This document shows, in pieces, positions 34,951 to 44,073 of a stretch of 64,000 nucleotides of DNA (positions are counted from its first letter, which is position 1; every line of letters begins with the position of its first letter). Both the position numbers and the translations under genes were made by a program. Source of the DNA: Diaporthe sp. PMI_573 (Eukaryota > Ascomycota > Sordariomycetes > Diaporthales > Diaporthaceae). Under the pieces are notes generated by a model, which saw nothing but the letters and a program-made list of their open reading frames with translations, searched no databases and had not been told where the DNA came from. Location of the stretch: contig JAJTUP010000033.1 in assembly GCA_021399435.1 (NCBI GenBank), forward strand, positions 434,001-498,000, read 5' to 3'.

Positions 34951-36902
34951 TCTGTACTATAATATCATGCGGCGCTGACGGGCGTGCGTCTGCAGATTGT
35001 GCAAATATGGACACAGTGCTCTCCCGTGCTCTGGGAATTTCGCTCCCGTGCTCTGGGAATTCCGTTTCCGTGCTCCGGAGATTACACTTCCCTGCTCTTT
35101 AGCTGAGTTGTGCTTCTTCACGGCCTGGAGAGTCCTCCCCCCCCTCGTTGAGGTTCCACATGCCGTGGTGTGGCTGCCGCTTTCCATCTGAGCAGGTTTG
35201 CGGTTTCTCAAGCCGGTACCTCAATGTCGCACCCTCTCTTACCCATGGCCCATGATTCTGCCGGAGGATGGGGTGCTGAGTCGGCTGCAATTTCTTTTCT
35301 GCCTGAGGATGTGCTTCTCCGAGCCTGAGTATCGCAGCCTGGCTGCTTTCAAGCGCTCATTTCCAAGTATTGACACATGCCGCTGGGAAAGTACTGCTCG
35401 AGTGGCATGGGTGAGCTTGATAGGACCTTCGCCATGGCCACCCAACAGGCTGTGAAGTCCATTTGCAGGGACCTTTACCCGTGATGTAGGACTCATCCCC
35501 ACAGTCTCGATGATACTCGGCAGGCTTCTTGCGCACGTACGCCATCTACGTTTACCCGGGCAGCGTATCTCGAGTCGGCGTGCAACACCAAGCCCAAGCT
35601 GCGGTTGCGAAATTGGCAATGGGACCTCTTACATAAGAATATCCGAGCAGAACATCTGAGATCTACGAAGCAATTGGTCAGCTGCATCTTCAATTTACGT
35701 TGCTTGCGCCATCGAAAATAAACGCGAACCATAGCATCAATGTCTAATAAGATAAACGCGCGGGCTGAGAACTCCGGGACCGCGGCCCCAAGGTCGGCCT
35801 TCCAGTTGCAAGGAAGATAATGGCAAATAAGCTGAGGGTTCGGGCGCATAAGGTCTCTTGGTTCACGGGCCTCCTGATGTCTGGATTTATGATCTGCCGG
35901 CAGCTCTCGACCCGGAACGATCCGGAACACAGTTCCGCAGCGTACCTGACATCTAATCAGCTCCCAGGGGCCGCAAGGACATTTTTGTTCATTTCTCTAT
36001 ACATATTTGAGATGCCCGCAGAAGGAACTCAAAGGGCAGGCTTAGAGTTTCCAGGCCTCGGGTTCGCACTGTCCAGCGGTTTTCTATACGGAAGGCTAAA
36101 TCACGGAGCTTCATCAAATCGGCATATAGGCCGATGAGGAGGCAGAGGTCACAACAAAGTTCAGGACTCACACTGGGATGGTTTCAAACAGCCTATCAAG
36201 TTGCGGTCGCTCCGCACGGTTACCTGGGCTGTTCCAACGCCAAGTGAAGACGTTGTGATGCTACTGTGCGTTGGATGGATGGGCCCCCAACGGCTGGTCC
36301 GGAAGACAGGGCCTGGAGCTTAGCGAAATCATGCGTACGTTCTCGGAGTGTATCGCGTCGCAGTGTGTAAAAGCGGCCAGCCTGACAGCATTCGACTGGG
36401 AGCCCGGCCCCGTGTGCTCTTGCAATTTGGACGACTCGGGGCAGGGCCAAGTGTAGTGACTTGGCTGGGCACCTGGGTAACATACACGTGCCTGACAGCA
36501 TTGTCTGGGCCCTTATGGTCGTCCAATCCTGATGACTCAGGAAAAGTATAGATAACATGGTCTTGGCTGAGGATTCTAGGGGTTTGAGGTTGTACCTGTT
36601 TGAGATCTTCTCTGTCGAAAAAAATCAATGGCATACAGAAGAATGCCGAACCACTGACTCGTTGGCTCGCTACTGCGGCCCAATCTTTCAAGGGTTGTCA
36701 CATATTATACCGGGGGGACGTATACTCGTGCCTAGAATCCGCCATCATCAACGGCTTCCCTCTGCCTGGCAGCGAGGTGGGAATTCAGCCACCAGCGTCA
36801 GCAACAGCGTTGAGGCTGATCGCTCTCCAGCGCGGACTGAGTGCAGCCAGCTGGCTTCTTGATCGCATCCTCTTTTCGCCAGCTAAGCATGCACCAACCG
36901 AG
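34951..36902. other. Region without a recognised gene
   Basis: About 1.95 kb between Rsm22 and the SAT4-type gene. A degenerate 22-base tandem repeat begins 70 bases after the Rsm22 stop. Other open frames are short and overlap. The segment just before 36903 should contain the SAT4-type promoter. Confidence 0.5.
35021..35107. repeat. 22-base degenerate tandem repeat
   Basis: Copies at 35021-35042, 35043-35064 and 35065-35086, with a fourth decayed copy after it. Copies one and two differ at a single base; the third and fourth diverge strongly. The unit centres on CCGTGCTCTGGGAATT. It lies in the probable 3' flank of the Rsm22 gene. Confidence 0.8.
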
Positions 36903-38274
36903 ATGGCCCAGGTGCAACAAGGTGCGACTCCTGCACCGCCAGGACGGACTCCCAACTTCGAAAATCCGGAGGATGTTTTGCATACGATAAACCTCGTCTC
37001 TCAAATTCTCGCAGTGGCCACCGTCACGCCAATTGTGTGTTTCAGGCTTTATGTAATAAAATGGAAGAATGCCTCTACCTTCCGGTTGGATGACTGTATG
37101 ACCCGTCTTTGTGTTTGGCACTTGGTCCTCGAATTGCGGAGATAATTACTAACTGCCAAATCATCAGGGTGTTGCCTTGTTTCTCTGGTAAGATGATGCG
37201 GTCAGTCTCGGTATTGAACATACCTAATGAACAGCACATAGATTTTGAGCACTCTTTATAGCGCTACAGCTTTTACAAGTACGATTCCGCTGTCATTGAT
37301 CCTCTTTGTCGGAGCCTTGAAGCTAATGGCCTAAAGTGAACGCATTTGGTGGAGGATTTCACTCGTGGGAGATTTCGCCACAGAGGTTTTCAAACTTTCT
37401 CAAGGTACATCTTCAAGACAAGACCGGCGACAAATTGTATGGAACCTTGAGACTGACATTGTCATTTTCTGGAGGCACTTTACGCAGACACCATCGTATA
37501 CGGCCCCAACGCGTGGTTTGTCAAGGTCACGCTCCTACTCGTCATGATCCGCGTCTTCAACGTCAGCCGCAGCTTTGTCATATTCGGATACTCCTTCATT
37601 GCCGCAATGCTTGGATATTACCTTCCAGTTATGATCATCAAAATTAACATCTGCCGACCGATAATGGGATTCTGGGACCTGAATGTCCCGTCTCAATGCT
37701 TCAACCAGCGAGCTATTTTCGTGGCCGACACCGTCATCAGCGCTGTTACGGATTTGGCAGTCTTGCTGGCGCCAATTCCACTCGTCGGAGCGCTGACAAT
37801 GCCCTGGAAGCAAAAGTTGAAGGTCTATCTGCTTTTAGGAGCGGGCGGAGTGGCCACTGCAGCGAGTTTCGTGAGAATGTATTTGGTAATTATGCTCCAG
37901 AGGTCGGACGATCAGACTGTGGACTTTGTCAGGTTCAACCTGCTCGGGTAAGCAAACTCCCTTGATCGAACAAAAGCAAAGTTGTGCACGAGAATTTGAC
38001 TTGCATTGCGCCCAGAACCGCAGAAGTGAGTATTGGTTTGATTTGCGCCTGCCTCCCAACCCTCAACAGATTCCTCAAGGGCAGACATCAGCCTATAGAA
38101 CCAGTCCGACATCCGTGGCAATTTGGAATGAAGACACCCAAGTTCCTACAGAGAACAAGGCGCAAGAGGCCGGAGGAAGGACTTACATGGACGACCCTGG
38201 AGCCGCTATCCCGAACATATCAATCGAAGGCAACACACACGGAATATCGGAACATATCTGGATCACAAGAATAG
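36903..38274 (+). CDS. SAT4/rhodopsin-domain fungal integral membrane protein
   Basis: Six exons: 36903-37095, 37168-37187, 37242-37278, 37337-37404, 37475-37947 and 38016-38274, giving 349 residues with all phases consistent. Exon 2 is only 20 bases. The family pattern is clear: an N-terminal helix then RLDDWCC, a loop with GGGFHSWEISPQRFSNFLK, KALYADTIVYGPNAWFVKVT entering the fourth helix, conserved cysteines, VADTVISAVTDLAVLLAPIP and KVYLLLGAGGVATAASFVRM. Seven membrane helices are expected. The charged tail after LPTLNRF is cytosolic. The Pfam family is common in filamentous fungi, often in many copies. A few members are linked to secondary metabolism or pathogen effectors, but biochemistry is mostly unknown. 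No transporter or synthase genes adjoin it. Confidence 0.88.
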
Positions 38275-39207
38275 TGTGCCCGCTGCTATCCGCACGGTAG
38301 ACTCCGAAATGGTCCGTCAACAGATGGGATGGTTGCTAATAGCGCTTTCCCCGGAAAGCGCAGTTTACTCGAAAAGCACTGATGGTCGGGAAAGAGGTAA
38401 GATGTTCCCTTATCATTAAGAGCGCAAGGAGCATGGAGCATGGACTCGCCCGCAGAACGACCTCGGGATGTAGTACTTGGATAAGAACCACTGCTAACAA
38501 GTTTCAGCTTGTATACAGGGCCGTCTGTCAGTTTGCCATGATACGAAGCGTCAACCACTACCAAAAGACCTTTCATAATACTGTATTGCGCTCGAGACCG
38601 CTCAGAAGTTCATCCGCAACGACTAAAGTTGTCATACGAGACCGAATTTTACCGAGTTCCTGTCAATAGTTGCCGATCTAGCTATGCATTTTGGTGTCAT
38701 CTTCACATCAATAATCGACTTCTACGATGTCGTGGACAATCAAGGCGAAAGCGCCAGACGGGCCGGTGAGAATTTATTCAAGGCGGACCAATACCTAGGT
38801 GGCTTGGGCACCTAGTCGATGCCGCGTAGGATGATACTGCGAATAAAGGAGAGTCGGAAATAGACGCGAGAAAACCATCTGACAACAAGAAGCAAGACGG
38901 CGAAGAGAATAGCGCAGAACATTAAAAAGGAAGCGTTTGAGATGATCGTGTCCCCAGAAGAGGTGAATTGCAATGCAATCAAGCAACGACATCTCATCTT
39001 TCCTGGAAGAGAGCACAAAACAGACGTTCGATGCCTCCGCGATCAATCTGCTAAACAAAGCTTCGACATTTCAATTCCGAGCTGCCTTGTCTTGATGCTC
39101 ACCTCCGCGACCTTGAAGCAATTCAGTGGGCCGTTACCGCGGTCAACTCTGACTTGCCCAGCAGCCGCATCCCTACCGCAAAAAAGCAAAGACAAAGGCG
39201 CTGACAA
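38275..39207. other. Relic-bearing region without an intact gene
   Basis: Between the SAT4-type gene and the dynamin-like pseudogene. It holds a coding-like plus-strand stretch at 38651-38815 and, on the minus strand, a hydrophobic frame (39018-38812) with a membrane-like segment (FLMFCAILFAVLLLVVRW). A CTAAC branch plus TTTCAG acceptor occur near 38497-38507. None forms a complete gene. One TACCTAGGT variant is at 38792. Confidence 0.4.
38651..38815 (+). pseudogene. Coding-like relic, unidentified family
   Basis: A 54-codon open stretch ending in a stop at 38813-38815 that reads like a natural protein (EFLSIVADLAMHFGVIF, then IIDFYDVVDNQG). Upstream in the next frame, ALETAQKFIRND also looks natural but is out of register, as if a small indel intervened. 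I cannot assign a family. It may be a fragment of a larger plus-strand gene lost from the region. Confidence 0.25.
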
Positions 39208-40119
39208 TTATCGTCGATAAGACACAGATGGCTCTGGGCACTGGAAGCGCTCCTGACGAATGATGTCGTCGAGGTCATCCGCTGCATCATTTGGTATATT
39301 AAATCCGATCTGACTTTGTGGCTGCTTGTTGTGATCTTCGTGCTCGTGGGAATGCTCAAAATGTCGGGTGTGACCTCTCTGAGAGAAGACCTTGGAGAAG
39401 ATCTCGTTCAGCTTGATGATCCTTGTGATGATCCTCATTTTCAGCCGGTCATTGAAAATGTGGTCCTCAGTGTAGTAGGCGTTTAGCGCATAGCCAACTA
39501 TACGCTCAAAATTGGCTGTGAGCTTTCCCAGATAGGCTCGTTGGGATTTCTCGTCGCTCCGCGAAACGCCCCTAGCCTCGGATTTCTTGCCGCACTCGGA
39601 AAGCCTCTTGGCGATTTCTGTTGAAACACACGAGTCAATGGCTAGTGTGTATGACGTGAGAGAGAGACAACATACCTTTCTTGAGTTTGGGGAATTCTTT
39701 TTTCGAGATATCCATAGGAGATCATGTAGGATGACCCCGACCGCACTGATCCCCAGCCGCCCTGACGATGCCACAGACGCCCAAGGCTCCTGTCGGAAGA
39801 ATGCCCTCTCCTCATTGTCTCTTTTCTGCAAGAGGGAATCCTCGTCATCGGCTCTACGGTTCTTGACAACGCAGTACCCTAGTGTCAGATCTTGGCGCTT
39901 TCCTTGGATGAGGTCCAATATATTCTGCTGCATAGCTCGCTCTGGCGCGAGATCAGGCTTGGTCAACACTCCCATAGTCCGGGAGCCGTTGGGGTCGGCG
40001 TCCTTAGCAAGCTTGAGACTCTCCTGAGAAATAGAAGAAATCCTTGATTGGCTTGCTTGTCTATCAACTCCTATTTTCTCTCAGAGAGAGAGAATGCTCT
40101 AGTTATAGAGCCCTGACCA

Positions 40120-40140
40120 CTGTTGCCTGATAGGCAACAG
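40120..40140. repeat. Short inverted repeat (hairpin) in a pseudogene intron
   Basis: Arms CTGTTGCC (40120-40127) and GGCAACAG (40133-40140) pair perfectly around a five-base loop. It lies inside the 170-base intron-like interval of the dynamin-like pseudogene. Confidence 0.7.
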
Positions 40141-40603
40141 ATACTTCCATACAAAGGAGAAAAGGAATGAATGTCCCAGAGTGAATCTCTAACTCTGAGT
40201 GGCGATGTCAACATTGCACGGGATCACTGCCAGTATTATCGTTCTCGAATCTTTCATGTAGCATTTCACCATCGATATCACCAACGTGATGTCACTGTCA
40301 GTGGTCAGACCAGGAGTCGCAGTGCGAAAGATACCAGGCACGTCGATAACTGCCAGGCCTGGTTGGTCCAGACCGTTGATCTCGATTTTCAAGATGTCTT
40401 CGCTGAAGGTGTTTAAGTCATCATCTGCATCATCGGAAGGGCCGGCACCCGATCGGATCCCCATGGCATGATTCGTTTCTATCAAGATGTCTGCAAGACC
40501 CTGTGGGTTTATCTCGTCAAGACAGCGATGGAATTTCCGCAGTCTTTGCTTGACGGCATCGTTGGCTTCTGGCCGCGGAATAATGGTGATCGATACACTA
40601 CGC

Positions 40604-40628
40604 GCCGGATCTCGCCGGATCTCGCCGG
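40604..40628. repeat. 10-base tandem duplication causing a frameshift
   Basis: GCCGGATCTC occurs twice in a row (40604-40613, 40614-40623), followed by a partial third copy. Because ten is not divisible by three, it shifts the dynamin-like frame: before it the minus strand reads [12 protein letters not shown] then stop, while the next frame reads [12 protein letters not shown] as expected for the family. Confidence 0.85.
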
Positions 40629-40853
40629 CAAGTGATCTGCGTGGCATATCTTGTGCAGAGTCCAGCGGCCCGTGGAAATGAGATACCAGTGAGGCTCTCG
40701 AGAACAGAGCTTTTCCCAGAGGATTGATCTCCGACGACGACGAGTTGGGGCAGAGAGATTAGGGAACCGACATTAAGCTCTCTGAGTTTGTTGATCTTGT
40801 CCAAGAGTGCCTGGTTCCCGAGACCCTCGATTGGGTTGTCCAGTTTGGGCCAT

Positions 40854-42162
40854 GCTACCCATTGTCAATCACTTCTTAGGCCGGGTGGGAAGAAGGGATG
40901 ATGTCAATGTACGAACCAAATTTGTACGCGAATCTCAAGAAAGGCTGTTGAGAAGAAGTAGGAAGCACCGAGGATTTCAGGAGTAGAACGGCGGGTTGCC
41001 TTTCGAATTTTACAAATGTTCCATGACATTGCTGCCCAGCGAATGCGCTAGGCCCATGAGTCGATTTGTATTTCATGGGGTTAGTCCTCCATGATTCAAT
41101 CACCTTTGTTCTCAAAATGCCTTGTAGGATGGCGGTGCCTGCACCAATAGCTGGGCAGTTGTTGGTTGCATGTTTGGTGGGCCTCACACAGGTGATCTGT
41201 TTCACGCTATTTATTGGCTCGTTGTGCTTGTGGTAGGCCTCCTGCATCCAAGTCTGATCCCGCCGGTCATTTTTGTTGCAAACGCCACAAAACCGGTATA
41301 AATACGGAGATATGAGGTGTCTCAATGATATTGAGGCATCGTCATTCCAATGAATGGTCGGGACGATCGAGTCCTGTTGAAATTTGTCCCTACCCCCTGG
41401 GGAAAACATCAGTCAAAAGGACACTGCCAACAGACTGCACTCAGAGTAGGACAAACGGGGAAACATACTTCTGAACGCATGATGTCAAATTGTCTAAGCC
41501 TATGGCTTTTCATTGTATCAAAAGCTAATGAGATCGTGTGCAAAGTAGTTGCACAAGACGATAGGTCTGCCACACGCATCTTCTGAGGTCAGGACCAGCT
41601 GGGGTTGAAGAAGCAATCACGTGCAGTAGCCAAATGAATCACGGGCTGAAATGCTTCCACGTCCTACAAATGTTTTCTCTCAATATCATGGTATGCTTAA
41701 AAAGCAAGGTCAGCCTTGATAGTATCCGTGCAGATTCGGCTAGAAAGAAAGCTAGACTTCTTCACGCATTCTGGCGGTACGACACTTGCATAGCGTCGAG
41801 TTGAAATGATTCATAACTGCGGAGAAGTCGAAATGGAACGGCAGTGTTTCAATATAGGTTGATGAGTGGAAGAAAAAGTTCCCTCAGAATCCGAGTCAAG
41901 ACTTGAGGTTGACTGACAGAGTTGTCGCGAACTACACGGCTCAGCAGATAACTCCATAGTCTGGTAGTGGCTTTCTGGTATATCGTCGAGAGGTTGCAAA
42001 CTTGGACTCGTTTGAATCAGCACTCAGCCTGCTAAGGACTTCTAGTATTATTTCCTGAGTCCGCTTCGCTATCGACGACGGGAAGAATGACTACTGTCAT
42101 TGTGCGCAGAGAGCGCCGATAGAGGGAAAGCGATGATTGGAGGGAGAGTAACGCTAGGTACT
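40854..42162. other. Intergenic region, no firm gene
   Basis: Upstream flank of the dynamin-like pseudogene and downstream flank of the HET gene. A 177-codon minus-strand frame (41409-40876) is present. Its composition, including CGVCNKNDRRDQTW, is not obviously random, but I recognise no family and see no splice or codon support. Confidence 0.4.
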
Positions 42163-44073
42163 TTATTGAGAATAACTTATTGTCCCCACCCGCGACATGC
42201 CAGTTGATACAAAATAGGAACTGATTGAGCTCTCATCTGCATCATCATCATCGCACGCGGCATCCTGGCTGCCATCTTCCTCAACCTCGACAAAGTCTTC
42301 GTCTTCGTTCTCGTCATCCACATCTCTGTCGTCGAAGAGCGGTCTCGGGTGTGGTGAGTCCTCAGACCCGGAGAGCAAAGCCGCTCTTAGGTCCGTCCCC
42401 GCCTCTCCAGGCAGCTGTCCGGCTATCGAGACGTATAGCGACTCGTCAGAGGTGTGCGCCCGCAGTTCCTCGCCTTCGTCCATCCACGCCTCCAAACGCA
42501 GATACTGGTGGACTTCTTCTGCACTGACTCCTCGGTCCCCACGCTTCTGCCGCTCAGTGTATTCCATCGCGTGGGTGAGAAACTCGTGCATCTCGTCCAC
42601 AAAGTGGACATTACAGCGCCAGACTTCTTTCCCGCCCAGCGTAGACACAACACCGAAGAATAGATACAAGTCATGGTCCTGAGGTGACGTAAAGCAAATG
42701 CGTAACAACCCGGACGTTAGTAGGGCACTTCCACCATCGAATGCCGGCAGTCTCAGTATGGCTGTGTTGGGGTCGAACACGCCTGAGGGGTGACTTTCTA
42801 TGTCGTAACCCATCGATCCCAAGGGCATTCCGTGTCTCCCGGGGTAGAGCAGCTGTCGTGCAGTTGGGTGAACAAAGAGCATCACACCATGCTTGAACCG
42901 GCGTTCGGAAAGAGGTAAATATGGTCCATCGATGTCGATGTGTGGAACGTGTCTGGACCTGACCACCAGGTCATGACCCTCCCTCCTATCCGTCGCTTCC
43001 GCATCCAGCATCACGGCTGACTCGAAGAACCTGGATCGGTGGAGTATGTTTGTCGCCGTCCTTCTCTGTGTGGCGCGCTGCATCGCGATACAAGCCCTGG
43101 TACCTCGGCTTCCGCTTGACAGTCCCGCATCGAGAACGACGAATATCTGCGTCAAAGTATATATAAGCGGCAGGTGAATCGACAGTCCAAGATTCGTCAT
43201 CGGATACGGCATAGGGTTCTCCCAGGCGTCGATAGGGATAAAATCTCCCGATTCGGCGAACGCCAGTGGCGAAGGAGCTAACATGCTGGTCCAGTCTGCT
43301 GGTACTTTTGCCCTCTTATTGCGAGTCCAGCAGAATATAGTGTGGTCGTTAGAGGTCTTGATAATTTCTTCCTGTAATCTGGTAAAAGCCTTATGCCCCT
43401 CTCCATACAGAAGAGGCATGTTGACATCGAAGATTCCGAGAAGACAGTAGGCCATGTCTTCGACCCTTGTCGTTACTCGTTTTGCAGCCCAAGACATCTT
43501 TTTGGCAAGGCTGATCTGGTGTAGGGTCTCCTTTCCCGTCAGAATTGATGTAGGAACCCCAGTTATGCCGGATATCGTGCCTAGTAGAAACTTATGCGAT
43601 CGATGGCCAATCTTTTCCCAAGACTTGGAGTAGAAGATTATGCCGCGTGGGGCAATTAGCTCTTGGAGTGTCCATCCACGGGTGAACCACCGGCTCTCGC
43701 GAAAGCGTCGAAGTGGATCGCGTTCCGAGAGCTCAATGTTGGGCACGTCTGATAGATAGGCGTAACACAGAGCGGCGTCTTGGTACCACGCATACATGGA
43801 GTTGATGGCCTCTGACAGCTCTGCTGAGCTCGACTTGTCGATGCAAATCGTGTCGATCCATAGCCAGTCTACGCCATCTCCGAGGGCTGTTCTGCAGGCA
43901 CCCTGTACCTTTTTGAAGCCGGATTTGGTGGTCCATGTCGGCTCCAGGTCAAGGAAATCCCGGTAGCCGATCTCCTCGCCGTCAACCCATGTGTGGCTCA
44001 GAATAGCATATTTAACGGTTCTGGGCCCGTGGAACTCTCTGAACTTGAAGGTGCTGGTGTTGAGCAGCCGCAT
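42163..44073 (-). CDS. HET-domain (heterokaryon incompatibility-type) protein
   Basis: Intron-free gene of 636 residues. The HET domain occupies about residues 20-170 with its three hallmark blocks: KYAILSHTWVDGEEI, DWLWIDTICIDKSSSAELSEAINSM with YAYLSDV, and SRWFTRGWTLQELIAPRGI. It is followed by AWAAKRVTTRVEDMAYCLLGIFDVNMPLLYGEG-like sequence (the real stretch begins MSWAAKRVTTRVEDM), which marks the common HET-plus-DUF8212 architecture. The C-terminus ends in a highly acidic Asp/Glu tail. Proteins with this domain mediate non-self recognition and programmed cell death when incompatible hyphae fuse, but most genomes carry dozens and only a few have tested roles. No partner gene typical of known incompatibility pairs is adjacent; the neighbour on the right-hand side is empty for 5 kb. 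Confidence 0.93.
   Translation of the reverse strand: MRLLNTSTFKFREFHGPRTVKYAILSHTWVDGEEIGYRDFLDLEPTWTTKSGFKKVQGACRTALGDGVDWLWIDTICIDKSSSAELSEAINSMYAWYQDAALCYAYLSDVPNIELSERDPLRRFRESRWFTRGWTLQELIAPRGIIFYSKSWEKIGHRSHKFLLGTISGITGVPTSILTGKETLHQISLAKKMSWAAKRVTTRVEDMAYCLLGIFDVNMPLLYGEGHKAFTRLQEEIIKTSNDHTIFCWTRNKRAKVPADWTSMLAPSPLAFAESGDFIPIDAWENPMPYPMTNLGLSIHLPLIYTLTQIFVVLDAGLSSGSRGTRACIAMQRATQRRTATNILHRSRFFESAVMLDAEATDRREGHDLVVRSRHVPHIDIDGPYLPLSERRFKHGVMLFVHPTARQLLYPGRHGMPLGSMGYDIESHPSGVFDPNTAILRLPAFDGGSALLTSGLLRICFTSPQDHDLYLFFGVVSTLGGKEVWRCNVHFVDEMHEFLTHAMEYTERQKRGDRGVSAEEVHQYLRLEAWMDEGEELRAHTSDESLYVSIAGQLPGEAGTDLRAALLSGSEDSPHPRPLFDDRDVDDENEDEDFVEVEEDGSQDAACDDDDADESSISSYFVSTGMSRVGTISYSQ

Larger units (their letters stand above)
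39208..40853 (-). pseudogene. Dynamin-like GTPase pseudogene (fungal Mx/dynamin family)
   Basis: The dynamin G domain is readable in order on the minus strand but in different frames. It has [17 protein letters not shown] (P-loop, ~40735), AVIDVPGIF (G3, ~40325), GVLTKPDL (G4, ~39970) and the start of the middle domain, ending RGHTRHFEH and CPEPSVSYRR at a stop. Four small defects break it. There is one extra C just after the ATG (run of three at 40847-40849) and a 10-base tandem duplication at 40604-40623. The intron between 40193 and 40024 has a donor out of phase with its acceptor. A T6 run at 39698-39703 (A6 in the gene) shifts the frame before a normal 3' intron. The C-terminal GED region is missing. 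Intact relatives are large GTPases that tubulate membranes or, in Mx proteins, act in defence. This copy probably makes no full product. Confidence 0.8.

Noticed and set aside
42225..42682. Plus-strand frames inside the HET gene
   Set aside because: Short antisense shadows of an intact single-exon gene.
36903..44073. Secondary-metabolite cluster suggested by the SAT4-type gene
   Set aside because: No polyketide synthase, peptide synthetase, terpene synthase, tailoring enzyme or cluster regulator adjoins it.
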